Positions 8,565 through 18,200 of a stretch of DNA of 54,556 nt are shown in pieces. The notes under the pieces were generated by a model. The model saw nothing but the letters and a program-made list of their open reading frames with translations. It was not told where the DNA came from and did not search any database. Origin of the DNA: Saprospiraceae bacterium. GTDB taxonomy: Bacteria; Bacteroidota; Bacteroidia; Chitinophagales; Saprospiraceae. The position numbers and the translations under genes are program-made. Each line of letters starts with the position of its first letter. Position 1 is the first letter of the stretch. The stretch is from positions 1-54,556 of the forward strand of contig JAHQWA010000219.1 in assembly GCA_019634045.1 (NCBI GenBank). The letters are read 5' to 3'.

Positions 8565-9500
8565 ATGATAAAACCACTTCATCTCTTCTGGCAAATTCCC
8601 GCTCTGACGATCAGCTTATTCGTTTGCTTTGCGATCGGAGGAATTCTTAGTGGCCTTGCAGAAACGGCCAGTACCAGCACGGGCCCAAGTACCCAAGACC
8701 AAGCAGCAGCCATGGCTGCCGCGGCAAGTACAGCAGGCATGTTACTCCTGTCTTGTTTCCTGACCTCCTTGATTCTCGCCTTTTGGTTGTATTTCATGCA
8801 ATGGCATGGCTGGAAAGCAGTCCTCACCGTCTTCCTTGTTTACTTTACGGCCAACTCTATCCTCACCCAAATCGAAAGCCTATTCTTCAATTCTGCTTTA
8901 AAGATTCCTTCAGCCATGATTGGGAAGATTATTTTTTCGGGCTTCATCATTTCAGTCTTGTATGCGCCAATCAGCGTTGGTATTATGCAAAGAATGCGCT
9001 CTAAATACGATCCAATCCCTACTACCTTGAAACTCAATTCAAAGCTTATCAAGGCCATCTGCTGGATTGCCTTGCTCTATACGGTGATCTATTTCGTATT
9101 TGGCTATTATGTAGCCTGGCAATCTGCGGCTGTACGGGAGTTTTATAGTGGGAGTACCGATATTTTGCCTTTTGGGACACACATGCTCAAGGTGGTGCAA
9201 GGCGAACCCAGCCTAATCTTCTTCCAACTCTTTAGAGGAGTGATCTGGGCGGGGCTGGCGATCTTGATCGCAGAAAGCGTAGGGGCCGTCTGGTGGATAA
9301 AAGCCCTACTGACCGGCTTGATATTTGGAGTGATGCTAGCCGGCGGACTACTCTTGCCGAACCCTTTCATGCCATCGGCTGTTCGCTGGCCTCATTTGTG
9401 GGAAACCAGCATCTCCAATTTCTTGTTTGGGTTCTTAGCCATCTATTTGCTCCACCGCCTAGCTTGGCAAAAAAACAGTAACTTAGCGCAAACGGACTAA
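8565..9500 (+). CDS. Multi-pass membrane protein of unknown function
   Basis: 311 residues with about seven hydrophobic segments (near residues 10-30, 58-78, 85-105, 122-142, 165-187, 222-245, 250-270 and 285-302). An Ala/Ser/Thr-rich loop lies between the first two segments. I recognise no transporter or enzyme signature. Its position between padR and tetR, with the tetR start only 3 nt after its stop, suggests cotranscription and a role in the response these regulators control, perhaps efflux or membrane adaptation; that is inference. Confidence 0.7.
   Translation: MIKPLHLFWQIPALTISLFVCFAIGGILSGLAETASTSTGPSTQDQAAAMAAAASTAGMLLLSCFLTSLILAFWLYFMQWHGWKAVLTVFLVYFTANSILTQIESLFFNSALKIPSAMIGKIIFSGFIISVLYAPISVGIMQRMRSKYDPIPTTLKLNSKLIKAICWIALLYTVIYFVFGYYVAWQSAAVREFYSGSTDILPFGTHMLKVVQGEPSLIFFQLFRGVIWAGLAILIAESVGAVWWIKALLTGLIFGVMLAGGLLLPNPFMPSAVRWPHLWETSISNFLFGFLAIYLLHRLAWQKNSNLAQTD
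9483..9500. promoter_or_regulatory. Third copy of the TTAG...CTAA operator, before tetR
   Basis: TTAGCGCAAACGGACTAA overlaps the last codons and stop of the membrane protein gene and ends 3 nt before the tetR ATG. It differs from operator 2 (7833-7850) at only two of 18 positions although the sequence here is also coding. Confidence 0.5.
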
Positions 9501-9503
9501 AGC

Positions 9504-10124
9504 ATGGGTACAGCCGAAAAGATCGTCAAAAAAGCCTGCGAGCTCTTCAATGAGAAGGGTGTGGCGGAGGTATCTATCCGCGATATAGCCGCTGCTTTAG
9601 GCATCAGCCATGGTAATCTTAGGTATCATTATCCCGGCAAAGGCCCGCTGATCGAAGCCATCTTTCAGGATTGCCTAGTTGCCTCCGATGCCGTCATGGA
9701 GAAGCTCGATCGGCCGGACATTGACCTCGGGACCCTCCTCGTTTCCACCGCCCAACAAGCCGCCAAATTCTGGGAGTATCGCTTCCTCTTACAAGATCTT
9801 TTAGCCATTAGCCTCCAGTACCCAAAGATCGGCGAAGCCCTCCGAGGCATGTATCGCCACCGAGAAGTCCAGCTCAAAAACATCTTTCAATACCTCCAGG
9901 CTCAGGACCTCATGCAAGCTGAAAGCTTCCCCGGCTACCACCAAATGGTTATCGAAAACTGCCTCATGGCCACCGATTTTGGCATTTCCTTCGTTGAGCT
10001 CAATTACCCCAATGCGCCGGTAGAAGAGAAGATTCACCGCTATCATTTCAGCTGGTTCGTCCCCCTCATCGCTTGCCTTACCGACAAGGGCAAGGCTATG
10101 GTTTTTCCTTTGCTGCAAGCCTAG
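9504..10124 (+). CDS. TetR-family transcriptional regulator
   Basis: 206 residues. The N-terminal helix-turn-helix is typical: IVKKACELFNEKG, SIRDIAAALGIS, then HGNLRYHYPGKGPLIEAIF (about residues 6-56), where the recognition helix normally ends in YYHFxxKxxL. The C-terminal helical part (60-206) resembles Bacteroidota TetR proteins with an uncharacterised ligand-binding domain. It begins 3 nt after the membrane protein gene. An 18-bp palindrome-like site directly precedes it and two related sites flank the promoter of the oxidoreductase at 7741, so it is the best candidate for the repressor of both; the ligand is unknown. Confidence 0.86.
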   Translation: MGTAEKIVKKACELFNEKGVAEVSIRDIAAALGISHGNLRYHYPGKGPLIEAIFQDCLVASDAVMEKLDRPDIDLGTLLVSTAQQAAKFWEYRFLLQDLLAISLQYPKIGEALRGMYRHREVQLKNIFQYLQAQDLMQAESFPGYHQMVIENCLMATDFGISFVELNYPNAPVEEKIHRYHFSWFVPLIACLTDKGKAMVFPLLQA

Positions 10125-10126
10125 AC

Positions 10127-10235
10127 ATCAGAAGTTGCTGTCGCTACTCCTGGGTTAAACTTCTGATTTCTTAAGCCGCTGAGGATAGACATCGGAAGTT
10201 GCTTTGATCAGGCTGAGGATAAACTTCCGATGTCT
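10127..10235. terminator. Two related hairpins between convergent genes
   Basis: Hairpin A pairs ATCAGAAGTT (10127-10136) with 10158-10167. Hairpin B pairs AGACATCGGAAGTT (10187-10200) with 10222-10235, 14 bp. The two are variants of the same core and match the hairpin family at 4344, 13086 and 41671. Confidence 0.6.
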
Positions 10236-10242
10236 GGCGGGG

Positions 10243-11799
10243 CTAATCCTGATAATGTTCATACAGCGATTCACCCCCAATCGGCAAAAATTCAAACGCT
10301 GGTAACTCAAACACTGATGGCAAGGATTGCCGAAATGCCTGAAAATCATCTACCGCAAAATCGAGATTCATAAATTCATAAATCTGATTCATCAAATCCC
10401 GATCGGAGAAGATGAGGGCCCGCTTGGCATTGTGCGAACCTCGCTTCACCGTGATCAGATGGCCATTTTCTAAGAAAGGCATCAATTCTGTGGCGTTGGT
10501 GTAAGGGGTGCTAAGGTCCATATCGCCATGGATAATGACCATGGGAATATTGTGCTTAACGGGCTTTAGAAAGGACTCCTCTACCTTAGGGGCCGGGCAG
10601 ACATCCCGAGTAGCTGTGTAGTGATCAGCAACATCTCCTAGCCACCTAGCCGATTCCCTCGATTTCAATAGCGCCTCACGTTCCTGGGTAATGCCCAAGC
10701 TATTATTGAACAAGGGATTGATCATTAAAGCAGAAGATCGGTATTTCCTGCCCTGAGAGAGGCTAGCAAGCAGCCGAAAATCCCCTCGGTACATGTCCAT
10801 CAGATATTTGGGCCAAGATTCCAGTTCCCCCTTGTAGCTACGCGCCTTCGGATTGAGGTAGTTGTAGCGCAGATCATCTGCTCCAACCACCATCGAATAA
10901 GCTTCTCCATCTTCCTCTAGCTGCACCGTCTGTGGCTCGTTTTCTAGACGTGTAATCAGGCTTTTGAACACCTCCGGGACTCCTCCAAGCGGCAAGTCTT
11001 TGGCTATCTTCGGATCTGCCTGGGCATATACGTTGACTTGCTCCAATACATTCCACAGCCCATCAGGATCATCATAATTGTTATTGAGCGGCTCAATCCC
11101 AGAGAAGAAGGCCCGATCCACATGCTCCGGATATTTCTGAATATAGGCCAAGGCCCACTGAGTCGCGAAGCTATTACCAATCAAGGCTATTTTATCGTAA
11201 CTATAGTGTTGTCGAATCGCATCAATATCCCCCACAAAATGCATCACATCGTAGCCGCGGAGATCAATGCCTTTGGCCGTATAGGCTTCGACATATTCCG
11301 CATAGGCCTTTCTACGATTCTCATTCATCAATGCAAGATCAAGCGGCTTGTCATCAGCCCCTCCATTCGGCCAACGATACCGAAAATCGGCAATGGGCAA
11401 ACCCGGAGCGCCCGAGTTCCCTCTTTGATTGATCAAGATCACATCTCGCTGCTGGTTCACGAATTCTACTTCGTATCGCCAGGCTTCTGCCCGCTTCCCA
11501 TCAAAGAACACCTCATAGGAATAGGGCTCGCCGGGGCCAGCGCCTAAAAAAGCCACGGGAGGCAGGTTGCTTTTCTCCTTAGCTGGAAAATGGAAAAAAT
11601 GCAGGGCAATGCTGCGGCTATCTGGGTCTAAGCGATTCTCCGGCACCAATAGCAAGTTGGCCGTACCCTCGAATGACCAGTCGTCATCTTCCACTAGAAA
11701 AGGTTGGGAAATAAATGTCGGTGTCTCCGTAGTATCCTCCGAACTTTGCTGACAAGACCAGCAGCAGAGTAGTAATAAGAAAGGCAGTACATTTTTCAT
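10243..11799 (-). CDS. Alpha/beta hydrolase lipoprotein, TAP-like/S33 peptidase family
   Basis: 518 residues with a lipoprotein signal (LLLLCCWSCQQ; lipid-modified Cys near residue 16). The fold shows an oxyanion loop (VAFLGAGPGEPY), the nucleophile elbow IGNSFATQ (catalytic Ser near residue 210), the acid in HGDMDLSTPY and the His in KRGSHNAKR. Length and layout match the tripeptidyl-aminopeptidase-like and prolyl-aminopeptidase-like hydrolases, which split amino-terminal residues from peptides. The elbow G-N-S-F-A departs from the usual G-x-S-x-G by ending in Ala. Likely anchored in the periplasm or outer membrane. Stands alone, with a hairpin at its end. Confidence 0.8.
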   Translation of the reverse strand: MKNVLPFLLLLCCWSCQQSSEDTTETPTFISQPFLVEDDDWSFEGTANLLLVPENRLDPDSRSIALHFFHFPAKEKSNLPPVAFLGAGPGEPYSYEVFFDGKRAEAWRYEVEFVNQQRDVILINQRGNSGAPGLPIADFRYRWPNGGADDKPLDLALMNENRRKAYAEYVEAYTAKGIDLRGYDVMHFVGDIDAIRQHYSYDKIALIGNSFATQWALAYIQKYPEHVDRAFFSGIEPLNNNYDDPDGLWNVLEQVNVYAQADPKIAKDLPLGGVPEVFKSLITRLENEPQTVQLEEDGEAYSMVVGADDLRYNYLNPKARSYKGELESWPKYLMDMYRGDFRLLASLSQGRKYRSSALMINPLFNNSLGITQEREALLKSRESARWLGDVADHYTATRDVCPAPKVEESFLKPVKHNIPMVIIHGDMDLSTPYTNATELMPFLENGHLITVKRGSHNAKRALIFSDRDLMNQIYEFMNLDFAVDDFQAFRQSLPSVFELPAFEFLPIGGESLYEHYQD

Positions 11800-12175
11800 A
11801 CCCCAAAACTAGGGGTGCCAGGAGGGAAAGTATTGTATAATTGGGACAGGGTAGATCGCAACTATTTTTCTGCTTCCAAAGTAATCTCTTGAATATTTAC
11901 CTCAACTCCATCCATAGCCCTTAGAGACTATGTTTCTAGTTAATCAAACTACGTGGATCAAGTCCCACTTGCTGCAACTAACTTCATAGCGTGAGATCCC
12001 CAAACAATACTCACTGCTCCAAAGGAGGTAAAAGTGAATGCGAATATATTAATGCTTATACTTTTCCAATTCCAGAACTTATCTTGAGCAGATGTTTCAT
12101 CAATAAACAAGCCTAACTATCGACTCCCTCTTCCATCCACCCACTCCATTAGCCCCCCTCGCCGAACTCCATGGC
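11800..12175. other. Intergenic region upstream of hydrolase and ACC deaminase-like gene
   Basis: About 376 bases between two divergent genes. It carries the doubtful small minus-strand ORF at 11958-12110, the in-frame stop at 12104 discussed under the ACC deaminase-like gene, and a Shine-Dalgarno-like AAAGGAGGT near 12021 that is followed only by a 17-codon frame. Confidence 0.5.
11958..12110 (-). CDS. Possible 50-residue membrane peptide or gene remnant
   Basis: An open frame that would start with TTG at 12108-12110 and ends with TGA at 11958-11960. It contains a hydrophobic segment (ISINIFAFTFTSFGAVSIVW) after a charged stretch with DKFWNWK. A stop lies two codons before the TTG and there is no ATG before residue 42. 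It could be a small membrane protein, a gene relic, or chance. It is oriented toward the hydrolase gene and adjoins the disrupted 5' end of the ACC deaminase-like gene. Confidence 0.25.
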   Translation of the reverse strand: MFIDETSAQDKFWNWKSISINIFAFTFTSFGAVSIVWGSHAMKLVAASGT

Positions 12176-13054
12176 GTGCAAGTGCTCATCAAACGGGATG
12201 ATCTGCTTCATCCTTCGGATGATCTATGCTTCTGTGGCAACAAGTGGCGTAAACTGAAGTACAATCTCATACAGGCGAAGGCAGCGGGCTATCAGCAATT
12301 ACTCACCTTTGGTGGGGCTTATTCCAACCATATTGCAGCGCTGGCGAGTGCGGGAAAGTTATTCGGATTCTCTACAGTAGGGATTATCCGAGGAGAGGAA
12401 CATTTACCCCTCAACCCCACCCTACAGCATGCCCATGAACAGGGGATGCATATCCATTATATGAGTCGGAGTGAGTTTCGGAGGAAGCAGGAGGCTGAGG
12501 TCTTGCGGCAACTGGAGGAGCGCTTTGGTCCGGCCTATGTTTTACCAGAAGGGGGTACCAATGCTAGTGCTTTGCAAGGGGTAGAGGAACTGGTAGCAGA
12601 ATTGCGGGCTCAAACTGTGATCGATGAGCGTGCCTGCGTAGCCGTCAGTTGTGGGACAGGCGGGACCATGGCGGGTATCATCCTCGGCATGGCGGGGCAG
12701 GGACAGGTGATGGGGTTTCCAGCTTTGAAGGGTGATTTCATGGCAGGGGAGGTGGAGCAGTTGTTAGCCGGCGAAGGGACTAAGTGGGATAATTGGACGA
12801 TTCAGGCGGATTATCATTTTGGAGGGTATGCCAAGCATAAGCCTGAATTGGTCAAATTTATGGTGGATTTCAGTCAGCAATATGGGGTTAAATTGGATCC
12901 GATTTATACGAGTAAGTTGTTTTATGGGGTTTTTGATTTGATTGAAAAGGGAGCGTTTGAGGTGGGGACTAAGGTGATTGTTGTGCATACGGGGGGACTG
13001 CAAGGGATTCGGGGGTGGGAGGAGCGCTTTGGGACGGGAGGGAGCCCGCTGTGA
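12176..13054 (+). CDS. ACC deaminase / D-cysteine desulfhydrase-like PLP enzyme, 5' end disrupted
   Basis: PLP enzyme of fold type II related to 1-aminocyclopropane-1-carboxylate deaminase and D-cysteine desulfhydrase. Family motifs are VLIKRDDLLHP, the Schiff-base lysine in GNKWRKLKYNL, the substrate loop GGAYSNHIAA, the phosphate-binding SCGTGGTMAG and the C-terminal HTGGLQGIRG. The best standard start is GTG at 12176, but the frame remains family-like upstream (12122-12175 encodes DSLFHPPTPLAPLAELHG, the normal N-terminal strand) back to a TAA at 12104. An ATG in the same frame lies at 12092, four codons before that stop. So either a non-standard start is used or the gene has a nonsense mutation. 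From GTG it has 292 residues, short by about 20. Confidence 0.82.
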   Translation: MQVLIKRDDLLHPSDDLCFCGNKWRKLKYNLIQAKAAGYQQLLTFGGAYSNHIAALASAGKLFGFSTVGIIRGEEHLPLNPTLQHAHEQGMHIHYMSRSEFRRKQEAEVLRQLEERFGPAYVLPEGGTNASALQGVEELVAELRAQTVIDERACVAVSCGTGGTMAGIILGMAGQGQVMGFPALKGDFMAGEVEQLLAGEGTKWDNWTIQADYHFGGYAKHKPELVKFMVDFSQQYGVKLDPIYTSKLFYGVFDLIEKGAFEVGTKVIVVHTGGLQGIRGWEERFGTGGSPL

Positions 13055-13079
13055 AAATGGGTGTGGCGGTCCCGAATAC

Positions 13080-13134
13080 TTCCGCCCCGAACACTTCCGA
13101 AGTCTTAAAGACTTCGGAAGTGTTCGGGACGGAA
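13080..13134. terminator. Bidirectional hairpin between convergent genes
   Basis: A 20-bp perfect inverted repeat (13086-13105 with 13109-13128, loop TAA) extended by a further 5 bp after one mismatch. The 17-base core is identical to the hairpin at 4344-4402. Confidence 0.7.
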
Positions 13135-13136
13135 GC

Positions 13137-15029
13137 CTACAGCTTCACAAAGCGGCTAGAAGCACGCCAGCCATTACCAAGGGCAACTAACTGATAGACG
13201 CCGTTGGTCATCTTAGCGGGTAGATTAAATTGGCCACGCTCGATCTCCGCCACACTTAATCGGTAGATGACTTGCCCCAGATAATTCGTGACAAGCATTT
13301 CATCAGCTAAGGCATTGTTAGCAGGTAGCTGAAAAGTGAGCTGACCTAAGGTGGGGTTGGGAAATAACTTGAGGCGTGAATGAGTAGAGATAGGATCATT
13401 GGTGGGGACTAGGCTGTTGACGGCTTCGACGGCGGCCAGGGCATCTAGCTTACCATAGCCCCAGGTGTTGTTGGGTACCGAGCCTGTGTTATTGTCCTGG
13501 CGCGCGGTTTGCTGGAGGATGTCCTTGATCTCAGCAGGCGTGAGGTCAGGTTTTAGCTCCAACATCAAGGAAATTACGCCCATAGAAAGTGGTGCAGCTG
13601 CACTCACTGCATTTTGTATGCCATACATTCCTCCCCCTCCTTGTACTAGGCTAGAAGGGAAATTGCTATACCAAGTGTCTGGGCTGTAGGCACCAAAAAG
13701 GACCTCACCTGGAGCGGCGAAATCGGTGACTAGCCGGCCATCATGGGATGGACCTACACTACTTCCGATCCATATTTCTCCATTCTCTCCCTGCCCAGTA
13801 ATATCTCGAAGGGTCCCGGATAGATCAAACCAGTCATTTTTCACCACATAATCAGCCGGGGAAATGATATTAAAGGCCGTCGTGTAATCTGCGACGCTAA
13901 AGCCAGCGACTTGGTTCGTCAAGAATCGATTGGGGCTAGCATAAGTAGCAGGATTGAGGGTGGCGGCGTAGGAGGCACTTCCTTCCGCAGCTGTGGCAGT
14001 CAGAATCACCTTGTATACTCCAGTTGCACCGGAGAAGTCAATCAGTAGTTCGCGACGATTACTGGTAGCTCCAAAAAACTCCGTATTTGCTCCCCGATGG
14101 AAATAGCGGATATCTGTGAAGTTACGATCATCAAATCCATCTGGTCCGGATGGGGCGGCAAAAGGTCCCACTTTCTGTCCATTGGGGCGTTCGACCTCTA
14201 CACTGAAACGGTCGGACTCACTGTACCATAGGTCTAACCGCAGTACCCCTTCTGTTCCTTTATTGATCTGGATTTCATTAGAATTGCCTAAGGCTACGGA
14301 AGCGGAAGCAAAGTTGTTAGCTCCACCATCGTCTCCTACTCCACATACCAAGGTATGGCCTCTGGCCACGAAGTCATCCATGGCTCGGCATACCGTGGAA
14401 GTACCATCCGTGGGACCACCCACTGACCCAAGATTGATCAAGGTGACGCCCGGCATACCCAGCTCTTCTAATTTGTCCGCCACAAATTGAAGCGCCACAG
14501 GAATATCCCCGGGGTCAAAAGCTCCGGCTTCCCCCGGCTGATTGCCAAAGGCGGGAAAGCCATCCTGAGTCACTTTTACACTAATGATCATTGCCTCATA
14601 GGCTACACCACGGAATTCGTCGCCATCTACTGCACTACCGTTCCCACAAGCGATACTAGTGGTTGCCGTTCCATGGCCGAAGCGGTCGGTTGATAGGGTT
14701 GTGCCGGCTTGGAGGGAAGCATTGATATCAGCAGCTGTATAAATGGTTCCTCTTCCATAAGTATTGTTGGGCGCATTGGCGCCAGAATCATCGATTAAAT
14801 CAAAGAGATAGGCTAATCGTGTTTGCCCATTGGCATCTAGGAAATCTGGATGGGTGTAGTCAATGCCTCGATCGATCATGACGACTACCGTTCCTTTTCC
14901 ACTAAGGCCAAATTGACTATACACTTGGTCGATCTTGGCTTCTTCTCGGCCCGGATTTCCCGTAGCATGGATTAGGTTGGGTAGTAAAATGAGGATAGAA
15001 AAGATAATTGTAGAGATGTTACGCATCAT
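13137..15029 (-). CDS. Secreted S8 subtilisin-like protease with type IX sorting domain
   Basis: 630 residues: signal peptide (about 1-22), then a subtilase domain with the catalytic Asp in VVVMIDRGIDYTHPDF (near residue 50), His in RFGHGTATTS (near 120) and Ser in AVSAAAPLSMG (near 465), where most relatives read GTSMAAP. The usual oxyanion Asn of AAGNDG appears as Asp in GVGDDGGANN. A beta domain is inserted between His and Ser. The last 75 residues (KLFPNPTLGQL, VTNYLGQVIYRL, NGVYQLVALG, SRFVKL) form a type A type IX sorting domain, so it is exported and attached to or released from the cell surface. Probable role: extracellular protein breakdown. Confidence 0.87.
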   Translation of the reverse strand: MMRNISTIIFSILILLPNLIHATGNPGREEAKIDQVYSQFGLSGKGTVVVMIDRGIDYTHPDFLDANGQTRLAYLFDLIDDSGANAPNNTYGRGTIYTAADINASLQAGTTLSTDRFGHGTATTSIACGNGSAVDGDEFRGVAYEAMIISVKVTQDGFPAFGNQPGEAGAFDPGDIPVALQFVADKLEELGMPGVTLINLGSVGGPTDGTSTVCRAMDDFVARGHTLVCGVGDDGGANNFASASVALGNSNEIQINKGTEGVLRLDLWYSESDRFSVEVERPNGQKVGPFAAPSGPDGFDDRNFTDIRYFHRGANTEFFGATSNRRELLIDFSGATGVYKVILTATAAEGSASYAATLNPATYASPNRFLTNQVAGFSVADYTTAFNIISPADYVVKNDWFDLSGTLRDITGQGENGEIWIGSSVGPSHDGRLVTDFAAPGEVLFGAYSPDTWYSNFPSSLVQGGGGMYGIQNAVSAAAPLSMGVISLMLELKPDLTPAEIKDILQQTARQDNNTGSVPNNTWGYGKLDALAAVEAVNSLVPTNDPISTHSRLKLFPNPTLGQLTFQLPANNALADEMLVTNYLGQVIYRLSVAEIERGQFNLPAKMTNGVYQLVALGNGWRASSRFVKL

Positions 15030-15268
15030 TTTGGATTAGGTTTGAGGTATTTATCAAGAAATCGAAAGATAAAAAAGCGGTAAGAGATCCGAAACAATAT
15101 TGTTAGGGTTTTGCTGCGAATTTTCAAAGAAAGACTTTCTTGTTCATGGCACAAGGTTTATGGATGCCTCAATCACCAATGACTCAATGAACTTTACCAA
15201 CTAATAGAATGGATGACCAATGACTCAGCCACCCTGGAACCCCAGAACGATTTTTAGTAATTTTAAGG

Positions 15269-18200
15269 ATGATTTGTAAGGATTGGATCAGACTCGGACT
15301 ACTAAGCCTGTGGCTCTCGCTATGCCTAGCGCTATCAGGACAATCGATATTCGACAATCCTACGACCTTCACAGAAGATAATGGCCTTCTGGACAACTAC
15401 ATCACGGCAATCCAATTGGATCATAATAATTTTGCTTGGATTGGATCCACAAAAGGATTGGCTCGATTTGATGGTAATACCTTCAAATACTTTCTTCACG
15501 ACCCAGAGGACCCCAATTCTCTGGCCAATAACCAAGCCCTCAGCCTTTACCAAGACCATAAAAACCGCCTCTGGGTAGGCACCTATTCTGGACTTTGCCT
15601 TTATCAGCCTGCCACCCATGATTTCAAAAACTACCACAACACCGAAATCGCCCAAGAAAGTCTGTTACCCAATAGTAGAGTTAGTGCTATAACCGAAGAT
15701 CGAAATCAGCATTTATGGATTGGCTTGAACGAGGCGGGCTTAGCGCGATACGATGAGGAAAGAGATACTTTCCTAGGTTATAATTTCAAGGTCCAAAACA
15801 CCGATCCTAAGATAGATGCGAGCAGGGTAAACAGCATTCTCCATATAGCTCCGCACGCAGAGAATGATTCCTTACTTTGGTTAGCCACGCTCTCCGGACT
15901 CATTTTATTTAACCAATACACGGAAGCCTATGATTGGTTCTTCTTTGAAATGGCAGACGGTAATGATCAGTTCTTAGCCAATTCACTCAAGTACCTCCTA
16001 CCCTATGGTAAAGACAAAGTTTATGTAGCCAGTTGGCATGGGGTCACCATATTTGACATCCCCACACAGACTTTCCGCAAGGCCACCATTCCAAATGAAC
16101 CTACTAGTGTTCGCATGTCTGAACGAACAGTCTTTTCCATGCTTCAACTCCCAGATGGTCGAATCGGGATTAGTTATAGCCTGGGCTTTGCTTATTTCGA
16201 TCCTCGGACAGATTCCTTCACAGAAGTCTTTTACAATAAACCCAAGGAAGGTAAAATCTACGGAGCAGACTTTATCGATCCTCAAGGACGGGTTTGGGCC
16301 AGAAGTGATTACGGCTTATACATTTTCGATCCTTACACCAATCAGTTTGAAAGTCATCACTACCCTACTCAAAACGAAAATTTCAACTACAACTCTCGAG
16401 CCTTAATTGAAAGCCAAGATAAACGAAAACTATATGTAGCTCCCGACAGAAGTGAGGGGCTACAAATTTTTGATAGAGCGACCAAAACCTGGGAGTTGGT
16501 CCCCATTTCCAAGGAACTGGCTAATGAATATGGAGCCTTAGATGTACAGGATATGATTCGACTCCAAGACGGACGGATCATTCTCGGAAGTAATAATGAG
16601 CTATTGGAATTTCAGGAAAAGCAAAAACGGATAGTCCGCTTTCTCCCACAATTGGATCTCCAAGATCCTTTCATCCGCAGGATGGTACAAGATAGCAGCG
16701 GTTACTTGTGGATTGCTACACGTAGACGGGGCTTGTTTAAAGTGGACCCCAATTCCGGTCAAAGTTGGCAGTATAGTAAAGAGTTCGAGCTTTCGCATAC
16801 CACCACGCGCCACCGTTGGATGGAAATGATTTTCCTAGATGATCGCGGGCAACTGTGGATACGGATGGCCAATAACTACAGCCTCTACCTACCCGAGGAG
16901 GATCGTTTTGTCAATATTCACGTCCAGGATATCGACTCTCCCAAGTTTTTCCCGAACATCGCCGGTTTTGCGCAGGCGGGGGACGGCAATGTATGGATCG
17001 CCGGAGCGGATATGGGGGTCGGGATAGCTACTCCTGAACAGGTAGAGGATGGGATAATCGAAAAATATTCAGCGCAGGATTCTTTGAAGGAGATCTTTGT
17101 CAGAGGCATAAACCGAGACTATAAAGGGCACATTTGGCTACTCCATGAGAAAGGAATCACCCATGTAAATCCGTTTGATACTACTTTCCAATATTTCTAC
17201 CGAGAATATGGACTCCCTCCCTTTGTCGCTAATTTCATACAGCCGCTATCGACTGGTGAAATGGTTGTCAGTCTTCCCAATGGTATCTGTTTCTTTCATC
17301 CAGATAGTTTAAAAACCAATACGGAATTACCGAAGCCCTATCTCACCACCTTCAAGGTATTTGACGATGTGATCGTCCATAATTCTGACCTTAATAGCAC
17401 ACAACGCATTGATCTCAGCTATCGGCAGAACTTCTTTTCTTTTGAGTTTGCTGCTAAAGCTTATACCCTCCCGGACAAAGTGACCTTTGCTTACCAATTG
17501 GAAGGAGTAGATGAGGAGTGGATTTACAGCGGTCAAAGAAACTATGTCAGCTACAATAGTTTGGACGGTGGTGACTACGTATTTAGAGTGCAGGCTGCCA
17601 ATAATGAAGGTACCTGGAACCAGGAGCCATTGAAGTTGATGATCCACATTACTACTCCCTGGTGGAAAACGATCTGGTTTTGGTTGGGTGTCTTTTCTCT
17701 CTTGGTCTTGATCGCCTTTCTAGCCGTACGCTTCCGCATCAAGCAGATTCGGCAGACAGAATCCCTCAAAACTGATTTTGAAAAACGCTTGGCCAATGTG
17801 GAACTCAATGCCCTACGAGCACAAATGAATCCACACTTTATCTTCAACTGTCTGAATTCAATTGACTACTACATCATCAAGAATGATACGGAAACTGCTT
17901 CGGATTATTTGAATCGATTCTCCCGCTTGATTCGACTTATTTTACAGAATTCTCGCTCAAATTATGTCAATTTAAAGGACGAATTAGAGGCGCTAAAACT
18001 CTATATTGAGATGGAGTGTCTCCGGTTTGAACAACAATTCAACTATGTGGTAAGTGTGGCCAAAGAGATCCGGCTAGAGGAAATTGAGGTTCCGCCAATG
18101 CTGCTGCAACCCTATGTCGAAAATGCTATTTGGCATGGTTTGATGCAGAAAAAGACGCCCGGTCGCTTGGACCTGACCTTTACTCGACAAAATGGCTCCC

